DNA of 64,000 nt from an uncultured Christensenellaceae bacterium (GCA_910587005.1 CAJULB010000003.1:248001-312000); one strand, 5' to 3'. Counted from the first letter of the stretch, positions 49,125 to 57,714 are shown. Program-made: numbers and translations. The notes: generated by a model from the sequence alone, not told the origin.

Positions 49125-50609
49125 ATGGATTGTATCGAAGTATTCAGACAAGCTGAAAAAGAAATTGCGGAAAGCGGAAAACTCAGTCTGACCGCACGGC
49201 GAAAAATTTGGCAGACTATGGGCGAAATCGAACCGCGCGACCGCGACTCTATAAAGCCGCGGTCGCTGACGGAACCGCTCAAAAAGCGCGCATATCTTGC
49301 GCTTGCCTGTGCAAAAAAAGTAATGCCTATGTGGTGTTCTGTAGATTCCGATGACAAAAGTCCGCAAAATTTAATTAAAAAGAGTCTTTCGTACTTAGAC
49401 GGTAAAATAATGGTTAACGAATTGCGAGCAGAACGGAAACAATCCACTATCGACGATTTTATGAACGCCGTCGATGAATACGGGGAACCCGCCTCAGCCG
49501 CTGTCGCCGCTTGGGATGCGATGGTCGTAGCTTTGGAGGACGAGTCATATTTAGAGCCGTGGGACAGCGACTTGACTGATGAAGATATAGACGCATACGA
49601 AAGGGATGCGGCAAAAGAAGCGTGTGTCGCATGGAGCAACGCTTATACCGACGGCGACAACGGAAAATACGTTATACGCGAAATGCGCTTTTGGGCATGG
49701 TATTTGGAAGAAGCCGCAAAAATTGCGGGCTTGGATAATTACCGTTTCCCGCCCAGATATATAAAAGCGTTTAAGGAAAAACAAAATCCACCGAAGCCCG
49801 TACCCGAAGAAGTAACGCTTGAAAGCTTTTGCGAATTTTTGGGTGTCGGCGAATACGTCTACAATATAAAAGGCGAAAGCGAAATTTCATATTACAACAA
49901 AAAAACCGACAATTACGACAAAACCGAATATTTCGATATCTACCAAATTACGGCAAGACTGCCGCAAGAATACGGTATTTGCCCTGTTTGTAAAAAACCG
50001 GTTTATAATATCGACTGTTTTTTTGCCGACAGAGGTCTTGACTGGGACGAGTTTGCTGTCCCGAAAAAATATCCGCAAATTGACATAACGCGTTTATGTT
50101 TACAATTTAGATGCCCCGACCACCCCAAAGAGTGGATTTATAATATTCCGAACGGTTATAGAAATTATAAAGACGGGGTAAAGCGGTATATAAAGGGAGA
50201 AGGCAGGTTGGAGAAACTGCTGGAAGAATTAGAGCGAAGAACTGTAACAAAATACTGTAAAGTTTGGGCGGACGAAATTATCATAAACGGCAAAAATTGC
50301 AGGTCGGTTGAAGAAATAGAAAACAAAAAAGAAGAACTCGGTCTTGTCGACACGGGTTGGATTGATAAAGCAAACGGTATTTACAGGCTTGATTTAAGGC
50401 AGTTTTTATCAAATTTTTTTGTTTTCCGCTTTCCTTTTTCGAAGTTTGTGCAATACACTAAAAATAATAATGATGATACCGGCTACAGAGCTGTACTTAA
50501 AGAAGATGAAGGCATAGTGGAATTTGAGGTAAGAGATTTCCGATTTAAATGTTTTATGGAAAACGGACAGCCGATTTATATGCAAATTGAACAGCGGAAA
50601 AAGTTATGA
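49125..50609 (+). CDS. Imm5-like immunity-domain protein with a zinc-finger-like C-terminal half
   Basis: 494 residues. The first ~205 resemble the Imm5 immunity family of polymorphic toxin systems: IEVFRQAEKEIAESGKLSLTARRKIW, AYLALACAKKVMPMW, and the signature REMRFWAWYLEEA near residue 190 after KEACVAWSNAY. The remaining ~290 residues are of unknown type, with CPVCKKPVY (~288) and LCLQFRCPDH (~330) that could bind a metal. I do not know this combination. Start at ATG 49125; a longer frame reaches 48993 but overlaps the upstream gene. No toxin gene is visible nearby, so it may be an orphan immunity protein or have been recruited to another role. Confidence 0.65.
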   Translation: MDCIEVFRQAEKEIAESGKLSLTARRKIWQTMGEIEPRDRDSIKPRSLTEPLKKRAYLALACAKKVMPMWCSVDSDDKSPQNLIKKSLSYLDGKIMVNELRAERKQSTIDDFMNAVDEYGEPASAAVAAWDAMVVALEDESYLEPWDSDLTDEDIDAYERDAAKEACVAWSNAYTDGDNGKYVIREMRFWAWYLEEAAKIAGLDNYRFPPRYIKAFKEKQNPPKPVPEEVTLESFCEFLGVGEYVYNIKGESEISYYNKKTDNYDKTEYFDIYQITARLPQEYGICPVCKKPVYNIDCFFADRGLDWDEFAVPKKYPQIDITRLCLQFRCPDHPKEWIYNIPNGYRNYKDGVKRYIKGEGRLEKLLEELERRTVTKYCKVWADEIIINGKNCRSVEEIENKKEELGLVDTGWIDKANGIYRLDLRQFLSNFFVFRFPFSKFVQYTKNNNDDTGYRAVLKEDEGIVEFEVRDFRFKCFMENGQPIYMQIEQRKKL

Positions 50610-50650
50610 ACAAAACGCAGTTGGAAAATTTGGCACAATAGGAGCGTAAA

Positions 50651-50989
50651 ATGGAAATATGCGAAATAATGCTTGACGCCAAACAATATGACTTGTTAAA
50701 GAGCATGCTGAATTGCGACAGAAGGGCGGACTTAATAAGAAAAATACCAATCAACGGAAAAGAGTTGTTTTATGATATGATTCACGAAATATATTCGCCC
50801 GTTACAGACGGTTGGAGTACGCGTGAAATCGTGTTGAACGAATCTGCCGATGCGTTAAATCTGTTAAGATTTATGACTAAACAGATATTCCCAAACGATG
50901 ACAACTATTTTGTCCGACAAATAGGAAGGAAATGGGCGAATTTTCGTTTTGAAAAAGATTGCGCACTTATAATATGTAAAAACTGTTAA
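50651..50989 (+). CDS. Hypothetical protein, third gene of the Imm5-like cluster
   Basis: 112 residues, soluble, not recognised. MEICEIMLDAKQYDLLKSMLNCDRRADLIRKI...FYDMIHEIYSP is followed by a helical stretch ADALNLLRFMTKQIFP and FVRQIGRKWANFRF. TAGGAGCG provides a ribosome binding site. It ends ahead of a strong terminator, so it closes the presumed operon. Confidence 0.72.
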   Translation: MEICEIMLDAKQYDLLKSMLNCDRRADLIRKIPINGKELFYDMIHEIYSPVTDGWSTREIVLNESADALNLLRFMTKQIFPNDDNYFVRQIGRKWANFRFEKDCALIICKNC

Positions 50990-51022
50990 ATTTCAATTTA
51001 TCTTTGTAAATAACGTGTAGTT

Positions 51023-51055
51023 AAAAGCTCTCGAACATATCGTTCGAGAGCTTTT
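51023..51055 (+). terminator. Terminator of the Imm5-like cluster
   Basis: AAAAGCTCTCGAAC/GTTCGAGAGCTTTT 14-bp stem with a 5-nt loop. Confidence 0.85.
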
Positions 51056-51151
51056 GTCCTTGCTTGAAAGTATAACTCTTAATAATTTAGTTTTTTAATT
51101 CCCTATGGGAAGCGCGCTTTTGGGTTGCGCGGTTTTTGTTTTTTATGTAAA

Positions 51152-51775
51152 TTATTGCGGAATTATCGTTTGTGTTGTTCCGTAATTGGTAAATTTCCAT
51201 TCGGAAGTATATTCGGAATCAGGGTTTGTAATAAATTTGCTTACGCGTGCGTTTTCGTTATTTCCTTCAAAATAGAGCTTACACGAAACGCCTTCCATAA
51301 TATTGACAAAATAAGAGTTATCTTCGGCGTTGTAGGTAAATTCCATTTCCTTAATCAAATCCAGATGCGTTGTCATGCAAACGTAGGCATAAGACAGTTC
51401 GGCAAACGTTTTAATGGTTTTATTTAAAAATGCTTCGCACTGCGAAAGTATTCTCTCATCGTTCGTCTTATATTTTAAGCTGTCGCCCTCCTCGGTAATA
51501 ACAAAGTACGAATTTTCTGTGTCGTTAAAGCTCAAAGACTTTGTTTTAGCGTCAATGCGTATTTCATTGTTAACCGACGGGTTGTCGGGTTCAAGAGCAA
51601 ACGTAAAGTTTTCTGCGCGGACAGTGTTGTCGATAGCATTTTTAAATTGCTCTTTTGTAAGCTCGGCAGGCGCTTCGGGTTCGTGCGGTTTCGGACCTTT
51701 GTTGCACGCGGTTAACGAAAACGCGAGTGTCAGCGCTGAAATCAGCGCAAGTAATGTTGCTGCAAATTTTTTCAT
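51152..51775 (-). CDS. Hypothetical lipoprotein
   Basis: 207 residues. A signal peptide (MKKFAATLLALISALTLAFSLTAC) ends in a lipobox Cys at residue 24, followed by a Pro/Glu-rich linker (NKGPKPHEPEAPAELT). The rest is predicted beta-rich (FALEPDNPSVNNEIRIDAKTKSLSFND...YFVNIMEGVSCKLYFEGN), like small surface lipoproteins of clostridia with unknown function. GGAGG precedes the chosen ATG. It lies downstream of the structured RNA candidate on the same strand. Confidence 0.78.
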   Translation of the reverse strand: MKKFAATLLALISALTLAFSLTACNKGPKPHEPEAPAELTKEQFKNAIDNTVRAENFTFALEPDNPSVNNEIRIDAKTKSLSFNDTENSYFVITEEGDSLKYKTNDERILSQCEAFLNKTIKTFAELSYAYVCMTTHLDLIKEMEFTYNAEDNSYFVNIMEGVSCKLYFEGNNENARVSKFITNPDSEYTSEWKFTNYGTTQTIIPQ

Positions 51776-51812
51776 GTGTTCCTCCACAGATTTTATTCGG
51801 GGTGCCGTGCGC

Positions 51813-52046
51813 AAATAAAAAATGCGCCTCATCAAGAGACGCACCCCGTTAAAGCTATCTCCCGAGAGTCGCTAAACAAAATCGAAGGGAAAATCCGCGC
51901 AATAATAGCACTTAAAATAATCCAATACGAGGGAGTATAGCCATTCGGCTATCATAAAGTATTGAACTATTTCAAAATAATTCTATGCGATAAAAATCCG
52001 CATAAAAAAACGCAGACCTGTACCCATTATTCGATTTTGTTTAGCT
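51813..52046 (-). ncRNA. Structured non-coding RNA candidate, possibly 6S RNA
   Basis: A minus-strand transcript from the promoter at 52052-52080 would begin GCTAAACAAAATCGAA (plus 52030-52045), which is exactly complementary to plus 51871-51886 at its far end, 159 nt away. Inside lie a TATGCG/CGCATA hairpin and a long arm where AAATAGTTCAATAC pairs with GTATTGGATTATTT, tipped by ATAGCC-GAAT-GGCTAT. A GCGTCTC/GAGGCGC hairpin with T-run (plus 51815-51843) ends it. A closed rod with internal bubbles and no ORF fits 6S RNA, but no diagnostic sequence proves it. A cis-leader of the lipoprotein gene is the alternative. Confidence 0.55.
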
Positions 52047-52051
52047 TGTTC

Positions 52052-52080
52052 ATTATAACACGGCAATAATAAAAAAGCAA
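52052..52080 (-). promoter_or_regulatory. Promoter of the ncRNA candidate
   Basis: Minus-strand TTGCTT (plus 52075-52080), 17-bp spacer, TATAAT (plus 52052-52057), 6 nt before the start of the long terminal stem. Confidence 0.75.
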
Positions 52081-52100
52081 CGCTTTTATATAAAACACAT

Positions 52101-52129
52101 TTGACTTATTCAGTAATTTAAAGTACAAT
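52101..52129 (+). promoter_or_regulatory. Promoter of the ruv-que operon
   Basis: TTGACT (52101-52106), 17-bp spacer, TACAAT (52124-52129), only 8 nt before the ruvC ATG. Confidence 0.75.
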
Positions 52130-52137
52130 AAAAACAA

Positions 52138-52632
52138 ATGATTATATTAGGTCTTGACCCCGGACTTGCTACAATGGGCTACGGGGTTATTGAAAAACAG
52201 AAAAACGATAATAACGTGGCGGTGGACTACGGCGTGGTTTTAACTCCTAAAAACGAAAGCCTGCCCGTGCGCCTTGCAATGCTGGAAGAGGGCGTAAACA
52301 AAATACTCAACAAGTACAAGCCCGACGAAATTGCGGTAGAGGAGCTGTTTTTCGTAAAAAACATAACCACGGGTATACCTGTCGCGCACGCAAGGGGGGT
52401 TATGCTTTTAACCTGCATAAAGTACTGCGGTAAGCTGTACGAGTACACTCCCAACCAGATAAAAATGTCTTTAACGGGCTACGGCAGGGCGGATAAAATT
52501 CAGATGCAGCATGTTGTAACCTCGCTTTTGCATTTAAAGAAAGTACCGCGCCCCGACGACGCCGCCGACGCTCTTGCGGTTGCGCTGTGCCATGCGCATA
52601 CTTCGCGGTTCGGAAAACTCTATTCCATATAA
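52138..52632 (+). CDS. ruvC: Crossover junction endodeoxyribonuclease RuvC
   Basis: 164 residues, RNase H-like fold. Acidic catalytic residues lie in LGLDPGLATMGYG (D7), AVEELFFVKN (~E68) and RPDDAADALAVALCHA (D141/D144). It cuts Holliday junctions bound by RuvAB. No Shine-Dalgarno; the promoter's -10 box ends 8 nt before ATG, so the message should be nearly leaderless. Followed by ruvA at 18 nt. Confidence 0.97.
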   Translation: MIILGLDPGLATMGYGVIEKQKNDNNVAVDYGVVLTPKNESLPVRLAMLEEGVNKILNKYKPDEIAVEELFFVKNITTGIPVAHARGVMLLTCIKYCGKLYEYTPNQIKMSLTGYGRADKIQMQHVVTSLLHLKKVPRPDDAADALAVALCHAHTSRFGKLYSI

Positions 52633-52650
52633 AAATAAATACGGTGAATT

Positions 52651-53244
52651 ATGATAGGTTATTTAAAAGGTAAAATTTTATCGCTCGGTACCGATACCGC
52701 CCTGATTGAAACGGCGGCGGGGGTCGGCTTCGAAGTGTTGCTGTCGGGCTCGGCTTTCAGCAAGCTTTCGGGTCAAAAGGAAGGCGAAGTATTTACATAT
52801 ATGCAGGTGCGCGAGGACGGGGTTTCGCTTTTCGGCTTTTCTTCTTCGGAAGAGAAAGAAATGTTTTTAAAGCTTATATCCGTTTCAAGCGTGGGGCCTA
52901 AAATGGGTATAACCGCGCTTTCGCAAATGAGCGCGGGCGACATTGCAACAGCAATTGCCACAAACGACGTAAAAAGGCTTTCCGCCGTAAAGGGAATGGG
53001 CAAAAAGACCGCCGAGCGCATTATTTTAGAGCTGAGAGAAAAGGTTTCCGCAGTTGCCGCGCAATCGGTTGCTGGCGAGGCTGTGCCCGCGGTGCAGATT
53101 TCCGCAAGCGACGAGGATGCGGTTGTCGCGCTTATGACGCTCGGATTTACCCGCAGTGAAAGCGTAAAGGCAATTTCGCGCGCCCGCGCAAACGGCGCAA
53201 AAGAGATTGAGGATATTATTCGGCTTGCATTGCAGGGAATGTAG
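52651..53244 (+). CDS. ruvA: Holliday junction DNA helicase RuvA
   Basis: 197 residues. An OB-fold N-terminus (MIGYLKGKILSLGTDTALIETAAGVGFEV), two helix-hairpin-helix motifs (SVSSVGPKMGITAL and LSAVKGMGKKTAERIILEL), and a C-terminal three-helix domain (EDAVVALMTLGFTRSES) that contacts RuvB. Tetramer that holds the four-way junction. Second gene of the ruv operon. Confidence 0.98.
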   Translation: MIGYLKGKILSLGTDTALIETAAGVGFEVLLSGSAFSKLSGQKEGEVFTYMQVREDGVSLFGFSSSEEKEMFLKLISVSSVGPKMGITALSQMSAGDIATAIATNDVKRLSAVKGMGKKTAERIILELREKVSAVAAQSVAGEAVPAVQISASDEDAVVALMTLGFTRSESVKAISRARANGAKEIEDIIRLALQGM

Positions 53245-53263
53245 TATATAAAAGGTAATTTAA

Positions 53264-54343
53264 ATGTTTTTTGACGACGAAGAAGAGGAATACGTAGCCG
53301 AGGACGACAGACTTGTGCAAAGCACCAAGGGCGAGTACGATATAGAAGAAAACGTGCTCCGTCCCAAAACGCTTGACGGTTACGTCGGACAAAGCAAGGT
53401 TAAAGAAAATTTAAAAGTATATATGAACGCCGCAAAACAGCGCGGAGAGGTTTTGGAGCACGTGCTTTTGTACGGGGCGCCCGGTTTGGGTAAAACCACG
53501 CTTGCGCATATAATCGCGGGCGAAATGGGCGGACAGTTAAAGCTTACAAGCGCGCCCGCAATAGAGCGCGGCGGCGATTTGGCGGCAATACTCACCAACC
53601 TTAACGAGGGCGACGTTTTATTCATTGACGAAATTCACCGCCTTAACCACAGCGTTGAGGAAATTTTGTATTCCGCAATGGAAGATTACGCGCTGGATAT
53701 TATCGTCGGCAAGGGGCCGAGCGCGCGCAATATCCGCTTTTCCCTTAAAAAATTCACGCTTATCGGCGCAACAACGCGCGCGGGAATGATTGCAAACCCT
53801 TTGCGCGACAGGTTCGGTATAATCTGCCGACTTGAAATGTACACCCCCGACGAGCTGAAAGATATAGTTTTAAGAAGCGCGCGCACCCTCGGCATAGCAA
53901 TAGAGGACGAAGCCGCGGCGGAGGTGGCAAAGCGCTCGCGCGGAACCCCCCGAATCGCAAACCGCCTTTTAAAGCGCGTGCGCGACTTTTCAACCATAAA
54001 CAACAACCCCGCGGTGACTATTGCGGACGCAAAATACGCGCTTTCCAAAATGGAAGTGGACGAGCTGGGGCTTGATTACGTTGACAGAGCGCTTCTCCGC
54101 GCAATGGTCGAAAAATTCGACGGTAAGCCCGTGGGGCTTGAAACGCTTGCCGCAACCATAAACGAGGACGCGGGCACAATCGAGGACGTTTACGAGCCGT
54201 ATTTGCTTCAACTCGGCTTTATTGCAAGAACTCCGCGCGGCAGAATGATACTCCGCGGAGGATACGAGCATCTCGGTTTTAAAATGACGGAAAAACAGCG
54301 TGCGCAGATTTCGATATTCGACAGCAGTGAAAACAACGATTGA
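53264..54343 (+). CDS. ruvB: Holliday junction DNA helicase RuvB
   Basis: 359 residues, AAA+ motor. LRPKTLDGYVGQ precedes Walker A GAPGLGKTT (~70), Walker B FIDEIHRL (~122), sensor 1 GATTRAGM and the arginine-containing RGTPRIANRLLKRVRDF. A winged-helix C-terminus contains GTIEDVYEPYLLQLGFI. It drives branch migration with RuvA. The stop is directly followed by the queA start. Confidence 0.98.
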   Translation: MFFDDEEEEYVAEDDRLVQSTKGEYDIEENVLRPKTLDGYVGQSKVKENLKVYMNAAKQRGEVLEHVLLYGAPGLGKTTLAHIIAGEMGGQLKLTSAPAIERGGDLAAILTNLNEGDVLFIDEIHRLNHSVEEILYSAMEDYALDIIVGKGPSARNIRFSLKKFTLIGATTRAGMIANPLRDRFGIICRLEMYTPDELKDIVLRSARTLGIAIEDEAAAEVAKRSRGTPRIANRLLKRVRDFSTINNNPAVTIADAKYALSKMEVDELGLDYVDRALLRAMVEKFDGKPVGLETLAATINEDAGTIEDVYEPYLLQLGFIARTPRGRMILRGGYEHLGFKMTEKQRAQISIFDSSENND

Positions 54344-54344
54344 T

Positions 54345-55370
54345 ATGCAGTACAAAAAAAGTGATTTTTATTACGGGCTTCCCGAAGAGCTGATTGCGCA
54401 GACCCCCGCGGAACCGCGCGACAGTTCAAGACTGCTTGTCTATAACAGGGCAAGCGGACTGACGGAACACAGAATTTTCAAAGACATAACCGAATATCTG
54501 CACGCGGGCGACGTGCTTGTAGTAAACAATACAAAGGTTTTGCCCGCAAGGCTTTACGCGCATACCGAAAACGGCGGTGCGGTGGAAGTGCTTTTGCTAA
54601 AACGGCTCAACAAAGACGAGTGGGAAGTGCTTGTAAAACCGGGCAAAAAATGCACGGCAGGCAAAAAACTGATAATTTCTGACGAGCTTTCGCTTACCGT
54701 AACGGGAATAACCGACAGCGGCGAGCGCATAGTTAAGTTTGCCTATAAAGGAGTTTTTGAAGAAATAATCGAACGGCTCGGCACAATGCCGCTTCCGCCT
54801 TATATCAAAACGAAGTTGCAGGATAAGGACAGGTATCAGACGGTTTATGCAAAAACGGACGGTTCAGCCGCCGCGCCGACGGCGGGCTTGCATTTTACGC
54901 CCGAGCTTTTGGAAAAACTACGCGGTGCGGGCGTCGAAATTGCCGAAGTTCTGCTTCACGTAGGGCTGGGAACTTTCCGCCCCGTCAAGGAAGATATAAT
55001 TACCGACCACAAAATGCACTCCGAATATTACGAAGTAAGCGAAAAATCGGCGGAAATAATAAATAAGGCGAAGCGCGAGGGCAGACGTGTTATTGCGGTT
55101 GGAACTACTTCCGTGCGCACTCTTGAAAGCGTTGCGGACGAAAACGGTTTTTTAAAGCCTTGCAGCGGAAACACGCAGATTTTTATTTATCCGCCATATA
55201 AATTCAAATGCGTGGACGCGCTTATAACAAATTTTCATTTGCCCGAAAGCACGCTTATTATGCTTGTCGCGGCGCTTACCGGCAGAGAGCAAATTTTGTC
55301 GCTGTACGAAACGGCGGTTAAGGAAAAGTATCGCTTTTTCTCGTTCGGCGACGCGATGATGGTCTTATAA
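54345..55370 (+). CDS. queA: S-adenosylmethionine:tRNA ribosyltransferase-isomerase
   Basis: 341 residues. YYGLPEELIAQTPAEPRDSSRLLV opens the protein; VNNTKVLPARL, AAPTAGLHFT (~185) and the C-terminal LITNFHLPESTLIMLVAAL...RFFSFGDAMM are QueA signatures. It builds epoxyqueuosine from preQ1 in tRNA using the ribosyl group of AdoMet. ATG 54345 comes 1 nt after the ruvB stop. Works before epoxyqueuosine reductase; the companion tgt follows. Confidence 0.97.
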   Translation: MQYKKSDFYYGLPEELIAQTPAEPRDSSRLLVYNRASGLTEHRIFKDITEYLHAGDVLVVNNTKVLPARLYAHTENGGAVEVLLLKRLNKDEWEVLVKPGKKCTAGKKLIISDELSLTVTGITDSGERIVKFAYKGVFEEIIERLGTMPLPPYIKTKLQDKDRYQTVYAKTDGSAAAPTAGLHFTPELLEKLRGAGVEIAEVLLHVGLGTFRPVKEDIITDHKMHSEYYEVSEKSAEIINKAKREGRRVIAVGTTSVRTLESVADENGFLKPCSGNTQIFIYPPYKFKCVDALITNFHLPESTLIMLVAALTGREQILSLYETAVKEKYRFFSFGDAMMVL

Positions 55371-55490
55371 CCGTCAAAATACGGCGTTGCGCTGCGGCAA
55401 CCCTCAGTCATTTACGCTAAGTAAACTCCTTCGGGTTTTCCTCGCGCGTCTTGTCTTTCTCGGTGCTAAGTCCCTCATATCCTGTCTCCC

Positions 55491-55519
55491 TTGCAAATAC
55501 GGGATGCTATGCTTATTAT
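55491..55519 (+). promoter_or_regulatory. Promoter of tgt
   Basis: TTGCAA (55491-55496), 17-bp spacer, TATTAT (55514-55519), 9 nt before the ATG. Confidence 0.65.
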
Positions 55520-55528
55520 TTAATAATT

Positions 55529-56644
55529 ATGAAAAATTTTTCTTACGAAATTCAGCACATCGATAAATACACGGGGGCGCGCGCGGGCGTTTTTCATACT
55601 CCGCACGGCGACATTTTAACCCCCGTATATATGCCCGTAGGCACACAAGCCACGGTTAAAGGAATGTACCCGCGCGATTTGAAGGAAGCGGGCTCGCAGA
55701 TTATACTTTCCAACACCTATCATTTGTATCTCCGTCCCGGCGACGGGCTTGTTAAAAAAGCCGGCGGTCTGCACAAATTTATGAACTGGGACAGACCGAT
55801 TTTGACGGACAGCGGCGGGTTTCAGGTTTTTTCTTTGACAAAACTGAATAAAATCCGTGACGAAGGGGTATATTTCAATTCGCATATAGACGGTTCAGCG
55901 CACTTGTTCACGCCTGAAAAGGTTATGTCTGTTGAGGAAAATCTCGGCGCGGATATAATTATGCAGTTAGACCAGTGCAGCGAGTACGGCTATACGCACT
56001 CTCAGTCGGAGCTTGCTATGGAACGCACGTATTCTTGGCTGAAACGCTGTGCAGATGCAAAAACGCGTGACGACCAGGCGCTGTTTCCCATAGTTCAGGG
56101 CAATATGTACGACGATTTGCGTATGGAAAGCCTGCGCCGGGCAAAGCCGTTTGCCGTAGACGGAATAGCCATAGGCGGACTTTCGGTAGGCGAGCCTAAA
56201 AGCAGAATGTACGAAATTTTAGAACTCATACGCCCCGAACTGCCCGAAAGCGTGCCCAGATATTTAATGGGGGTAGGCAGTCCGGACTGTCTAATAGAGG
56301 GCGTAAAACGCGGAGTGGATATGTTTGACTGCGTATTGGCAACGCGCATTGCCCGTAACGGAACGGCTTTCACCTCCAAAGGCAAAACGGTTGTGCGCAA
56401 CGCAAAATATGCCGAGGACTTTACGCCGCTGGACGAAAAGTGTAATTGCTATTGCTGTAAAAACTATACAAAAGCGTATTTGCGCCACGAAATCAACGTT
56501 GGCGAAATGATTTCTTCAATGCTGTTAAGTCTGCACAATATAACGTTTTTGCATAAGCTTATGGCGGATATGCGCGAAGCGATTTTTGCAGACAGCCTTA
56601 ACGATTTTGCGGAAAAGTTCTATTCGGATTACGGCAGAGATTAA
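55529..56644 (+). CDS. tgt: Queuine tRNA-ribosyltransferase
   Basis: 371 residues, TIM-barrel. Active-site Asp in LTDSGGFQVFSL (~93), second Asp in GVDMFDCVLATRIARNG (~265), and zinc ligands KCNCYCCKNYTKAYLRHE (C-x-C-x2-C...H, ~305). It exchanges guanine 34 for preQ1 in GTN-anticodon tRNAs such as the Asp and Tyr tRNAs encoded here. ATG 55529 has no Shine-Dalgarno. A promoter in the 158-nt gap after queA suggests it can be transcribed separately. Confidence 0.97.
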   Translation: MKNFSYEIQHIDKYTGARAGVFHTPHGDILTPVYMPVGTQATVKGMYPRDLKEAGSQIILSNTYHLYLRPGDGLVKKAGGLHKFMNWDRPILTDSGGFQVFSLTKLNKIRDEGVYFNSHIDGSAHLFTPEKVMSVEENLGADIIMQLDQCSEYGYTHSQSELAMERTYSWLKRCADAKTRDDQALFPIVQGNMYDDLRMESLRRAKPFAVDGIAIGGLSVGEPKSRMYEILELIRPELPESVPRYLMGVGSPDCLIEGVKRGVDMFDCVLATRIARNGTAFTSKGKTVVRNAKYAEDFTPLDEKCNCYCCKNYTKAYLRHEINVGEMISSMLLSLHNITFLHKLMADMREAIFADSLNDFAEKFYSDYGRD

Positions 56645-56775
56645 AAAACAGCCGCTGCTTGCGCAATTTGTGTGAAAGTTGGGTGCAAAAACCTAAAACT
56701 GCTTAAAATTGCTTGCAAAACAAATTAAAAACAATTATATTTATATAGATAAAAATTGAACGGAGTTTAAATAAT

Positions 56776-57252
56776 ATGATATATTCTTTACTTGAAGGCG
56801 AAGGCGGAAGCAACGCGGCAAGCGGGTACGGCAACTGGATAATGCTTGCAATTCTTGCGGTTTTGATTGTGGTTGTAGTCGTTATGTACGTGCTCGGCAA
56901 CAAAAAACGCAAAAAGCAGGAACAGGACGCAAAAGACCTTATCAATGCGGTCAAGCCTGGCAATAAAGTTAAAACTATCGGCGGTATTTGCGGTATTGTT
57001 GTTGAAGTGGACGACGAGGAAAACACTTTCGTTCTCGAAACGGGTACCGAGCTTTCCGGCAAAAGCTTTATAAAATTCGACAGACAGGCTATCTATCAGA
57101 CAGACGCGGTAGTCGAAAAGCCCGACGCTAACGTAACCGTAACCGAAGAAACTGCTAACGAAACGGCCGAAGCGCCCGCGGAAACTACCGAAACGGCAGA
57201 AACGGTTGAAGAAGCGCCCGCAACGGAAGAAACTCCCGCAGACAACAATTAA
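56776..57252 (+). CDS. yajC: Preprotein translocase subunit YajC
   Basis: 158 residues: one membrane helix (IMLAILAVLIVVVVVMYVLG, ~22-42), basic KKRKKQEQ, then the conserved LINAVKPGNKVKTIGGICGIVVEVDDEENTFVLETG. The C-terminal 45 residues are an acidic, repetitive Thr/Glu/Ala tail not present in all homologues. It associates with SecD-SecF. ACGGAG precedes the ATG. The tgt-yajC-...-secD order is widespread. Confidence 0.95.
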   Translation: MIYSLLEGEGGSNAASGYGNWIMLAILAVLIVVVVVMYVLGNKKRKKQEQDAKDLINAVKPGNKVKTIGGICGIVVEVDDEENTFVLETGTELSGKSFIKFDRQAIYQTDAVVEKPDANVTVTEETANETAEAPAETTETAETVEEAPATEETPADNN

Positions 57253-57300
57253 TAAAGTTTGTCCTGCAATTAAAGCAAATTAAATTATAATTTCAAAAAT

Positions 57301-57328
57301 CTCCGCATAGATTATAGCGGAGGTTTTT
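57301..57328 (+). terminator. Terminator/attenuator after yajC
   Basis: CTCCGC/GCGGAG stem around ATAGATTATA, followed by G and T7, immediately before the next ATG. Only read-through or a start within this region would express the next gene. Confidence 0.75.
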
Positions 57329-57330
57329 TT

Positions 57331-57699
57331 ATGCGAACTAATATTTTTCAGGTTTTAAAAGCGGTGCTTGCGTCCGTGCTGATTTCGCTTGCGTTCGTGC
57401 TTGTGTTCACGCTTATAATTCAGCTTTTTTCACTGCCGATGAACGTAGTCAAGCCCGTTAATCAGGTTTTTAAAATACTTTCGATTATTGCTGGCGGTCT
57501 GATATTTATACGAGGTGAAAAGGGACTTGTCAAAGGGCTGATATACGGAGTTATCGCCGTTTTGCTTACATATCTGCTGTTCGGACTTATTTCTCTTTCG
57601 CTTACCATCTCGTGGAAATTTATAATCGAGGTGCTTTTGGGCGCGGTCGCGGGCGGCGTTACGGGCATAATAGCGGTAAATATCAAAAAGAACGCCTGA
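57331..57699 (+). CDS. TIGR04086-type membrane protein
   Basis: 122 residues with four membrane helices: AVLASVLISLAFVLVFTLIIQLF, VFKILSIIAGGLIFIRG, GLIYGVIAVLLTYLLFGLISL and FIIEVLLGAVAGGVTGIIAV. This is the small family that accompanies the SCIFF peptide locus in Clostridia. Its function is unknown. The terminator T-run ends 2 nt before the ATG, so no ribosome binding site is present between them; GGAGG lies inside the hairpin. Confidence 0.85.
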   Translation: MRTNIFQVLKAVLASVLISLAFVLVFTLIIQLFSLPMNVVKPVNQVFKILSIIAGGLIFIRGEKGLVKGLIYGVIAVLLTYLLFGLISLSLTISWKFIIEVLLGAVAGGVTGIIAVNIKKNA

Positions 57700-57714
57700 A
57701 ACGCGTTAATTTGC

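Noticed and set aside
51776..52046. T-box or other amino-acid riboswitch for the lipoprotein gene
   Set aside because: No T-box core (GGTGGTACCGCG-like) or known riboswitch motif is visible, and the hairpin with T-run would end the RNA before the gene.
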